Source of the DNA: Bryobacterales bacterium
Lineage (GTDB): Bacteria; Acidobacteriota; Terriglobia; Bryobacterales; Bryobacteraceae
NCBI GenBank assembly: GCA_003154855.1
Contig: PMEV01000105.1
Location: forward strand, 57,084 to 64,646
Direction of reading: 5' to 3'
DNA: 7,563 nucleotides
The notes beneath the pieces are model-generated. The model did not search any database, was not told the origin of the DNA, and saw only the letters and a program-made list of their open reading frames with translations. The translations under genes were made by a program, and so were the position numbers. Every line of letters starts with the position of its first letter. Position 1 is the first letter of the stretch. This document shows, piece by piece, positions 1-5,251 of this stretch.

Positions 1-314
1 ACGACCGGGGTAAGCTGGTGCTCGACGAGCGCGGCGTGGGCGCAGGCGGGGCGGTCCGCCATCACCAGGATGCGCGCGCCGATGCCCGCCTGACGCAAGG
101 CGATGCCCTCCTCGACGAAGCTCACCGCGAGCCAGCGCGCGCCTTCCGCAACCAGCGTGCGCGAGACCTCGACGGCGCCGTGCCCGTAGGCGTTGGCCTT
201 CACCACGGCGACAATCTCGACCTCGGGGCCGACGACGGAGCGCACCTGGCGGAAGTTCGCGGCGATCTGCGCGCGCGAGACCTCGGCCCAGGATCGGAAG
301 GGCGATGTATCCAT
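1..314 (-). CDS. alr: Alanine racemase, N-terminal part (cut by window edge)
   Basis: PLP-dependent alanine racemase interconverts L- and D-alanine in the cytoplasm and supplies D-Ala for peptidoglycan. Reading the minus strand from the ATG at 314 gives 104 codons that run off the left edge. The N-terminus (W9-A-E-V, then IAANFRQVR) matches the start of the TIM barrel in this family. The PLP-binding motif VVKANAYGHG lies at residues 37-46, so the Schiff-base lysine is K39, the position it has in Bacillus-type enzymes. Further barrel strands follow (WLAVSFVEEGIALRQAG, then ARILVM). The family is usually about 370 residues, so roughly 265, including the catalytic tyrosine on the other face, lie outside. 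The start is 3 bases past the stop of the upstream glycosyltransferase gene with only a loose purine-rich RBS (GGGAAAG), so co-transcription is likely. Close homologues of the fold (YggS-like) lack this spacing and motif set, so confidence is high. Confidence 0.95.
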   Translation of the reverse strand, partial: MDTSPFRSWAEVSRAQIAANFRQVRSVVGPEVEIVAVVKANAYGHGAVEVSRTLVAEGARWLAVSFVEEGIALRQAGIGARILVMADRPACAHAALVEHQLTPV

Positions 315-317
315 GTT

Positions 318-1427
318 CTACTTTCCCACCAGGCGAAGCAGGAGCCGCTCGTAGGCGTCGGTGACCGCGTCCCAGGTGTAGCGCTCGCGGACGCGGTCCA
401 CGGCCCTCGCTCTCCATTGTTCCCGTTCCGCCTCGCTCATGTCCAGCGCGAACCGGAGCTGGCGCGTCAGATCGCCAGGCTCGAAGGGGATTCCGGCGCC
501 ACCGGCGACCTCGGCGTTCTCGGGCGTGTTGAGATAGAGCACCAGCGCGCCGCGGCCCATGGCCTCGATGAGGGCCGGATGCGTTCCGCCGACCTCGGTC
601 GCGTGGATGTAAGCGAAGCAGTGCGAGGTCAGCTCGTGGTAGCCCTGCCCGTAGATCGCGCCGGGCTGCAGGATGCGCGGGTCGCGCGTGTTGCGAACCT
701 GCTCGATATAGGCGCGCGCGTAGGGGGCGTCGCCGACGAGGGCGAGATGCAGATCGGTGGCCAGTTCCTCGAAGGCCTGGCGCACCAGCAGCGCGTTGTT
801 CTCCGGTTCCATGCGGCTCACGTAGAGGAAATACTTCCCCGCTTCCAGGCCGAGTCGCGCGAGGACCTCGGTGGTTTCCACTTTGCCGACCGGCGCGCCG
901 TAGGGGATGAACTCGGTGCGCTTGCCGTAGCGGAGCTGGTAATACTCCGCGATGCGGCGGGCGTCGCTGACCACGGCGCTGGGAAACCACGTCGAGAGGC
1001 GCTCCGACATGCGGTACCAGGCCCGGCCGAGCAGGTTCCATTTCTTGCGGTGGCGCTCGAGGCCGTCCACATTGAGGGCGACCGGCATCCCGAACAGGCG
1101 CGGCAGAAAAGTGAACAGCGCATTGGCGGCGTTGCAGTAAAGGGCCGCGTCGCGGCGGTGCACGAGCAGGTCGAGAGTCGAGAGCAGCGTGTGGACGACG
1201 GTGTCCAGGTACTTGTGCCGCAGGGTGGGCAGGTAGCGCAAGCGAACGCCGCGGCAGAAAGGCTCGGCGGGACGTTCGCGGCAGTAGACCGTCACCTGGT
1301 GGCCGCGCGCGGCCAGATGCGCGCCGAGTTCCTCCGCGAAGGTCTCGAAGCCGCCGTAGCGCGCGGGTATGCCTCGCGTGCCCAGGATGGCGAGCTTAAT
1401 ACTCGAACTGTTCGGCTTGGGAACCAC
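318..1427 (-). CDS. GT4-family glycosyltransferase with DUF1972-type N-terminus (rhamnosyltransferase-like)
   Basis: This is a predicted cytoplasmic GT-B fold enzyme of 369 residues that transfers a sugar from a nucleotide donor onto a growing surface glycan. The N-terminal domain carries the DUF1972 signature: KLAILGTRGIP (11-21) and YGGFETFAEEL (24-34), then NVDGLE (119-124) followed by a basic KKW stretch. The C-terminal donor domain has EVGGTHPALIEAMGRG around 278-293, with E288 as the nucleotide-sugar contact expected in GT4 enzymes. Streptococcal Cps2T/RgpA-type rhamnosyltransferases share this N-terminus, but the sugar cannot be fixed from sequence. The start is uncertain. The GTG at 1427 overlaps the preceding GT2 gene by 32 bases and has no clear RBS, while family members usually begin at the residue before KLAILG, which here is an ATT codon overlapping the upstream TAA stop. 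It precedes alr by 3 bases. Confidence 0.92.
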   Translation of the reverse strand: MVPKPNSSSIKLAILGTRGIPARYGGFETFAEELGAHLAARGHQVTVYCRERPAEPFCRGVRLRYLPTLRHKYLDTVVHTLLSTLDLLVHRRDAALYCNAANALFTFLPRLFGMPVALNVDGLERHRKKWNLLGRAWYRMSERLSTWFPSAVVSDARRIAEYYQLRYGKRTEFIPYGAPVGKVETTEVLARLGLEAGKYFLYVSRMEPENNALLVRQAFEELATDLHLALVGDAPYARAYIEQVRNTRDPRILQPGAIYGQGYHELTSHCFAYIHATEVGGTHPALIEAMGRGALVLYLNTPENAEVAGGAGIPFEPGDLTRQLRFALDMSEAEREQWRARAVDRVRERYTWDAVTDAYERLLLRLVGK

Positions 1428-2469
1428 CGGCCGTTTTATGCCGCGGGGCTACCGGGGCGGCCGCGATAGGCAGCGGCTTGCTCACGGGAGTGTACTGGAA
1501 CCAGGTCGCCATGTAAGCGTCGTTCACGCGGCGCCGCTGCATGATCTCCCGCCGTTTCTCCCGGACCCGCTTCCAACTCGTCGCCAGGTACCAGAAGGCC
1601 TTGAGCGAGCTCTGCTCGCGCAGCAGGCAGCAGCCGATCACCACCAGGTCGCGCGAAGTGATGGAGACCCAGTTGCGCTTGTAAAGATCGCCCGTCATGT
1701 TCTTGATGCGCATGAGGAAGCGGTTCTTCACCGAGTGCATGTTGATGATCCCCGGCAAGGCCCGCCGGTTGCCCGGCAACACGCTGCGCACATGGTAGCC
1801 CCGGGCGTGCGGCGTGTACAGGCAGCGCCAGCCCATCAACTGCGCCCGCCAGGCTACGTCGGCGTCCTCGCGGTAGACGAAGAAATCCGGGTCGAAGAAC
1901 TCGCCGCCCAGCGAGACATCCTCGATCATCTCGCGGCGGTACAGCGCCGCGGCGGCGGTGGCGCCGAAGACGTACTCGAAGTTCAGGAAGTGCCCGTTGT
2001 CCACTTCCTGGCTTCCGCGGTCCAGGTGGCGCAACATCGGGGTGAAGTAGATGCCGGTGGAATCCACCAGAGGTTCCTGCGGCAGCGCGAAGGTCGCGGT
2101 CATGGTGAGCAGCTTGCCGCAGACCGTCCCGACGCGGGGATCGAGCTGCCCGGCGTCGAGCAGAGCCTCGATGAAGTTCGGGGTCAGCAGCATGTCCGGG
2201 TTCAAGGTCAGAACCCACTCTCCGCGAGAGAGCTTGATGGCCTGATTCTGCGCGGCCGCGAAGCCCACATTCGTGTCGTTGAGGATCACCCGGCAGGAAT
2301 CCTCGAACTGCTCCAGCACGGCCTGGGTCCCATCGGTGGAGGCATTGTCGATGACGATGACTTCCTTGCACGGATAGCGCTGGGCCAGGACCGATTCCAG
2401 GCACTTCTTGATGAAGCGGCCACTGTTGAATGTGACTATCGCGATGGTTACGAACTCAGTGTGGGCCAT
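1396..2469 (-). CDS. GT2-family glycosyltransferase (WbbL/rhamnosyltransferase-like)
   Basis: This is a GT-A fold inverting glycosyltransferase of 357 residues, predicted to add a sugar (often rhamnose in this subgroup) to an O-antigen, capsule or similar lipid-linked glycan on the inner membrane face. Visible motifs in order are IVTFNSG (11-17), VIDNASTDGT (39-48), NVGFAAAQNQAI (67-78), LNPDM (89-93, the metal-binding DXD position present as NPD as is common here), and REDADVAWR (200-208), which holds the catalytic-base ED pair. The C-terminal part is basic and rich in R/K, suggesting membrane-surface contact, with no transmembrane helix. The ATG at 2469 has no obvious Shine-Dalgarno next to it; an AGGAG sits about 40 bases upstream, too far to serve it directly. 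The 3' end overlaps the next gene. Substrate unknown. Confidence 0.93.
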   Translation of the reverse strand: MAHTEFVTIAIVTFNSGRFIKKCLESVLAQRYPCKEVIVIDNASTDGTQAVLEQFEDSCRVILNDTNVGFAAAQNQAIKLSRGEWVLTLNPDMLLTPNFIEALLDAGQLDPRVGTVCGKLLTMTATFALPQEPLVDSTGIYFTPMLRHLDRGSQEVDNGHFLNFEYVFGATAAAALYRREMIEDVSLGGEFFDPDFFVYREDADVAWRAQLMGWRCLYTPHARGYHVRSVLPGNRRALPGIINMHSVKNRFLMRIKNMTGDLYKRNWVSITSRDLVVIGCCLLREQSSLKAFWYLATSWKRVREKRREIMQRRRVNDAYMATWFQYTPVSKPLPIAAAPVAPRHKTAGGSQAEQFEY

Positions 2470-2837
2470 GGAATATGAACTTGTACAAAAACAGCTACTG
2501 GATTGCGTCTTCTCCTAGCTTTCCACCACAGCGAACGATTGAACGCGGCCTCCGCCTTGACCCGTAACCAGAAACCAACAGGCCAGACGAATTACCCTAA
2601 CATAAACCGGAACAGCTTTCAGGCTCCTCGACCGGAGAATCCCCAAAACGGCCCGGAGGATGGAACCCAGCGGCGCCGCCTTGCACACCACCGCGCATGC
2701 CGGGCGGCAACACTGCTCGACCGCATACCTTAGAAGAGTAGCATACCCGCCGCGCTCTCGGACAGCCAAATGCAACCAAGTGGCGGCAGAGCCCCTATTG
2801 CGTTTCGCAACAGGCAGCGATAGTGAGTCGAGTGTGC
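2470..2837. other. 368-base gap between two GT2 genes: possible promoter region and hidden ORF
   Basis: This is the longest stretch in the window without a confidently called gene. Most of it is spanned by the possible coupled minus-strand ORF listed separately. A weak minus-strand promoter-like pair is visible: TTGGCT (2764-2769) and TATGCT (2740-2745) with an 18-base spacer. Each box matches only 4 of 6 consensus bases, and it would give a leader of about 265 bases for the GT2 that starts at 2469. A short inverted repeat, TTGCG-TTT-CGCAA (2798-2810), lacks a following T run. GC appears lower than in the flanking genes. No tRNA, riboswitch or terminator could be recognised. Confidence 0.4.
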
Positions 2838-2841
2838 TCAT
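2515..2841 (-). CDS. Possible 108-residue hypothetical protein, start coupled to upstream GT2 stop
   Basis: I do not recognise this protein. Its ATG (2839-2841) overlaps the TGA stop of the GT2 gene (2838-2840) in an ATGA arrangement, a classic translational-coupling layout, and the frame stays open for 108 codons to a TAG at 2515. The product starts MSTLDSLSLP and is basic. It has a cysteine cluster (C44, C45, C49, C53, plus C88) and a hydrophobic stretch at about 76-93 (AVPVYVRVIRLACWFLV), perhaps an amphipathic or membrane-associated helix. Against it: no Shine-Dalgarno, noticeably more A/T at third codon positions than its neighbours, and other frames in the region are open as well. It could equally be chance or a decayed glycosyltransferase tail. 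Confidence 0.33.
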   Translation of the reverse strand: MSTLDSLSLPVAKRNRGSAATWLHLAVRERGGYATLLRYAVEQCCRPACAVVCKAAPLGSILRAVLGILRSRSLKAVPVYVRVIRLACWFLVTGQGGGRVQSFAVVES

Positions 2842-3854
2842 GTCAGCGAAAAGTATAGCCGCCAGTAACGGTCGAAGCCGGTGCGGCGCTGCAGTTCGTA
2901 AATCTCCGCTTCGCTCTGCTCCACAATCTTCGAGAGGCCTCGCGGCCATCCGCCGGAGCGCAGCACCTGGCGGCGTACGCCCCGGCCCGCCCAGAGGCCT
3001 TCGAGTTTGCCCCGCAAGCAGGCCAGGCCACGGCCATGCCACTGTGCCAACAGGCCCCAGAGCGACTGTCCGGCCAGAATTGGCCAGCCATAGCGCCACA
3101 AATAGCGCGCCGGATAGTGCTTGGCTACCAGCAGCACCTGGTTGCGCGCGATGAGACGCACAGTCTCCTTGCTCCAAAGCCCCAGCGTCGCGCTGCCGGC
3201 GTGGCAGGCCACCGCATCCGGCACATAAGCGCCAGAGAAGCCGCGAATGGCGCAGCGCAGCCCGAAATCCACGTCCTCGAGGTAGGAGCCGAAGCGCTCG
3301 TCCAGCAGGCCCACCTTGCGGAACAGCTCGGCGCGGAACAGCACGGCCGTGAAAGGCGCCATGCGAATGCGCCGCGGGCGCGACCATTCGGGGCCGTCCC
3401 GCCGTCCCTGTCCGGCGCGCCAGGCGCAGGCCCCGCGGGAGATGACATCGTAGGCGCCGTCGAGCAACTCCGGCTGGGCGGCGTTCAGGAGTTTGCCGGT
3501 AGCGAAGAAGGTGCCCGGCTCTTCGATGGCCCGGCTCAGGCGCTCGAGCCAGTCCGGCCGCGGATCGACGTCGTTATTGAGGATGGCCACAAACCTGGTG
3601 CGCGCTTCCCGAATCCCGCGGTTTACCGCGGCGGCGAATCCGATGTTGCGATCGAGGGCGATCACGCGCGCGCCTTTGCTCTTTGCCAATTCCACCGAAC
3701 CATCCTCGCTGCCGTTGTCGACGACGAGAACCTCCTCCACCGGACAGGTCTGGCCGCGAAGCCGGTCGAGCAAAGGCTCGAGCAGATCGCGGCGATTCCA
3801 GTGGGGAACGATTGCCGTAATCCCGGACACCTCTCCAGCGGGCCTTGGTGTCAT
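2838..3854 (-). CDS. GT2-family glycosyltransferase (rhamnosyltransferase-like)
   Basis: This 338-residue cytoplasmic GT-A enzyme is predicted to extend a surface glycan. Motifs in order are IVPHWNRRD (15-23), VVDNGSEDGS (44-53), RNIGFAAAVNRGI (69-81), ILNNDVDP (91-98, metal-binding DXD as NDVD), and the acceptor/catalytic segment LDERFGSYLEDVDFGLR (184-200). The C-terminal half is rich in W/R/L and ends in RRTGFDRYWRLYFSLT, probably a membrane-surface region. It is a different enzyme from the GT2 at 1396-2469: the two align only at the motif blocks. The ATG at 3854 has no SD in front of it; an internal GTG at codon 9 is directly preceded by GGAGAG, too close to serve as its RBS, so 3854 is kept. 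The start overlaps the stop of a 13-codon mini-ORF, and the stop overlaps a possible downstream ORF. Sugar specificity cannot be read. Confidence 0.93.
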   Translation of the reverse strand: MTPRPAGEVSGITAIVPHWNRRDLLEPLLDRLRGQTCPVEEVLVVDNGSEDGSVELAKSKGARVIALDRNIGFAAAVNRGIREARTRFVAILNNDVDPRPDWLERLSRAIEEPGTFFATGKLLNAAQPELLDGAYDVISRGACAWRAGQGRRDGPEWSRPRRIRMAPFTAVLFRAELFRKVGLLDERFGSYLEDVDFGLRCAIRGFSGAYVPDAVACHAGSATLGLWSKETVRLIARNQVLLVAKHYPARYLWRYGWPILAGQSLWGLLAQWHGRGLACLRGKLEGLWAGRGVRRQVLRSGGWPRGLSKIVEQSEAEIYELQRRTGFDRYWRLYFSLT

Positions 3855-3892
3855 GGGAGAAACTGCGAACGGTGGGCGGGTAGCACTGTCAT
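3851..3892 (-). CDS. Possible 13-residue coupling mini-ORF between two GT2 genes
   Basis: The 42-base spacer between the DPM-like gene and the next GT2 forms a complete small frame. It has an ATG four bases past the upstream TGA, 13 sense codons (MTVLPAHRSQFLP) and a TGA that overlaps the ATG of the GT2 as ATGA. Ribosomes finishing the upstream gene could reinitiate here and be handed on to the GT2, which otherwise lacks an RBS. The peptide itself shows no sign of function. A frame this short is easily produced by chance, so this is a weak call made for the geometry only. Confidence 0.18.
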   Translation of the reverse strand: MTVLPAHRSQFLP

Positions 3893-3896
3893 ACTA

Positions 3897-4583
3897 TCAT
3901 CTTTTTGGCCGCCTGGCAAATCGTTTTCCGACCAGGAACCAGAGGTTGTACAGGCCGTCGCGCCAAGGGTTCAGCTTCACCTCTCCCAGCCGGGAGGAGT
4001 ACTGAATCGAAATCTCGCGGAAGCGGATGCGGCGGTTCTTGAGGGCTTCGATCTTGATCTCCTCGGAAAACGCCATGCCGTTGGATTGCAGGTTCATGTC
4101 CGCCAGGATGATGCGGCGGAACACCCACATGCCGGATTGCGAATCGCGCACCCAACGGAAGTATAGCAGCGACATGGCCAGGGAGAGCACCAGATTGCCG
4201 AACTTGTGCTTGAAGCTCATGGCCCGGCGGTCGCTGACCGGGAAGCGCGAGGCGTTGAGGAAATCGACGTCCAGATGCAGGAACGCCTCGATCAGGTAGG
4301 AGAGGGCATCGACGGGGTAGCTGTGATCGCCGTCCAGGGTGACGATGAGGTCGCCGGTCGCGCCGGCGAAACCGCGCCGGTAGCTGCGGCCATAGCCGCG
4401 CACGTCCTCGCGGATCACCTGCGCGCCAAGGGAACGGGCGATGTCGGAAGTGCGGTCGGTGGAGCCGTTGTCGACCACGATCACTTCGTCGACAAACTCG
4501 GGCATGCTCTTGAGCACCTGCTCGATGCCCTGTTCCTCGTTCAGGCAGGGGATGACGACCGTGATGCGTTGTCCTTTGTACAT
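3897..4583 (-). CDS. GT2 polyprenyl-phosphate sugar synthase (DPM1-like)
   Basis: This 228-residue enzyme resembles dolichyl-phosphate mannose synthase (DPM1) and bacterial polyprenyl-phosphate mannosyl/glucosyl transferases, which move a sugar from GDP-Man or UDP-Glc to a polyprenyl phosphate at the inner membrane face. Motifs are VVIPCLNEE (9-17), VVDNGSTDRT (36-45), GYGRSYRRGF (63-72), VTLDGDHSYP (81-90, the metal-binding D-G-D), RDSQSGMWVFRR (146-157) and a conserved SRLGEVKLNPWRDGL segment near 197-211. No C-terminal transmembrane pair is present, so it is the soluble, DPM1-like form, probably membrane-attached through its basic C-terminus (GKRFARRPKR). The ATG at 4583 is the only sensible start because KGQRITVVIP follows at once; its RBS is not evident. 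The upstream genes encode a GT-C membrane enzyme that could use its lipid-linked product. Mannose versus glucose versus another sugar is undecided. Confidence 0.9.
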   Translation of the reverse strand: MYKGQRITVVIPCLNEEQGIEQVLKSMPEFVDEVIVVDNGSTDRTSDIARSLGAQVIREDVRGYGRSYRRGFAGATGDLIVTLDGDHSYPVDALSYLIEAFLHLDVDFLNASRFPVSDRRAMSFKHKFGNLVLSLAMSLLYFRWVRDSQSGMWVFRRIILADMNLQSNGMAFSEEIKIEALKNRRIRFREISIQYSSRLGEVKLNPWRDGLYNLWFLVGKRFARRPKR

Positions 4584-4647
4584 GGAGAAGTCTAAGACGG
4601 CATCTCATCCATGGTAAACAAGAATGGGCGGGGAGTCTGGGACCGTT

Positions 4648-4688
4648 TTAGGGGCCGGCCAGGGCGCGCTCGAAATCGGGGTGGGCGG
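4648..4688 (-). repeat. Mosaic copy of the 3' end of the TPR/GT-C gene
   Basis: Bases 4657-4678 are identical over 22 positions to 5354-5375, inside the last TPR unit of the gene at 5252-6706, and the match continues as about 29 of 32 through 4688/5385. The adjoining 4648-4670 also matches the extreme 3' end of that same gene (5252-5274) at 19 of 23 bases, stop codon included. Read on the minus strand this short tract encodes DFERALAGP followed by TAA, combining the DFERALA of the last TPR with the final RALAGP-stop. It looks like a leftover 3' end of a second TPR gene, or a duplicated end with an internal deletion between the two RALA-coding repeats. It lies just after the stop of the secreted-protein gene. 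Confidence 0.6.
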
Positions 4689-4691
4689 CGT

Positions 4692-5231
4692 CTATTCGGT
4701 TACCGTCAGCGTGATGATGTTCGATTTCAGCATGCGGTCACCCGGCGGTTGGCTGCGGAAGTCGGGACGCTGCACCTGTATTGTATACGTCCCTGGCCGG
4801 CTCAGATCGAAGAAGTCGGTGACAGTGAGTTCTTCTTTCACGACGCCGCCAGGCCGAACCAGGGAATCCGTGACGCTGCCCGGCCCGATGAACCTTCGCC
4901 CATCCCTGTCGCCCGCCGCGAACCGTTGGTTCACTGTGGCGGTGCCACGGCGGGTCAGCGGGACCGGTTTCCCTGCGCTGTCGCGGACGTCGACCGCATA
5001 TCCGAGAACGGCAGGTGTGGCGCCGACGAGCTTGCTGGCGCTACCGGATATGTTCGTCACCTCGACGTGGACCATGACTTCAGAGCGGGACTTCACCGTG
5101 CTCTGCGGCGTGCTGATGGTAATAGCGAATTCTGGCTTGTTGGCCTCCGCGGGGGCGGCCGCTTGGCCGGCGGCGTGAACGGCGGATGCCGCGACGACGA
5201 CCAAAATGGCGAGTCTCAATCGGGTATGCAC
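4692..5231 (-). CDS. Secreted Ig-like beta-sandwich protein, function unknown
   Basis: This 179-residue exported protein is not assigned to a named function. The chosen start is the GTG at 5231, because a perfect AGGAGG lies 6 bases upstream and a signal peptide follows directly: MHTRLRLAILVVVAASAVHA, with likely cleavage near A20 or A24. A longer in-frame reading to 5345 would run through the coding end of the TPR gene and bury the signal peptide, so it is rejected. The mature part is a chain of alternating beta-type segments: FAITISTPQSTVK, VMVHVEVTNISG, AVLGYAVDVRDSAG, then VKEELTVTDFFDLSRPGTYTIQVQR and a final SNIITLTVTE. This suggests one Ig-like domain of the kind that senses or binds extracytoplasmic partners. 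No lipobox cysteine and no catalytic motif are seen. It begins 20 bases after the GT-C gene and precedes the DPM-like gene by 108 bases. Confidence 0.85.
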   Translation of the reverse strand: MHTRLRLAILVVVAASAVHAAGQAAAPAEANKPEFAITISTPQSTVKSRSEVMVHVEVTNISGSASKLVGATPAVLGYAVDVRDSAGKPVPLTRRGTATVNQRFAAGDRDGRRFIGPGSVTDSLVRPGGVVKEELTVTDFFDLSRPGTYTIQVQRPDFRSQPPGDRMLKSNIITLTVTE

Positions 5232-5237
5232 GTTGTT

Positions 5238-5243
5238 CCTCCT
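5238..5243 (-). promoter_or_regulatory. Ribosome binding site that fixes the GTG start of the Ig-like protein
   Basis: The minus strand reads AGGAGG, then six bases (AACAAC), then GTG. It is a full-consensus Shine-Dalgarno and by far the strongest in the window, lying in the 20-base spacer after the TAA of the GT-C gene. The other genes here have poor or no visible SD, so this secreted protein may be translated at a higher rate than its neighbours. Confidence 0.85.
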
Positions 5244-5251
5244 ATCGTCGA

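Noticed and set aside
18..1469. 483-codon open frame on the plus strand opposite the GT4 and alr genes
   Set aside because: It is a GC-driven antisense shadow: the product is compositionally odd (rich in R, A, G, H, D), and the opposite strand carries clear GT4 and alanine racemase motifs.
1369..2478. 369-codon plus-strand frame opposite the GT2 at 1396-2469
   Set aside because: It mirrors the GT2 gene nearly end to end, has no recognisable domain, and has no supported start or RBS.
2798..2810. Inverted repeat TTGCG-TTT-CGCAA as a terminator or operator
   Set aside because: The stem is only five pairs, no T run follows on either strand, and there is no second copy to suggest a binding site family.
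3036..4166. 376-codon plus-strand frame opposite two GT2 genes
   Set aside because: It crosses the boundary between two well-supported minus-strand genes and shows no motif; such antisense frames are common at this GC content.
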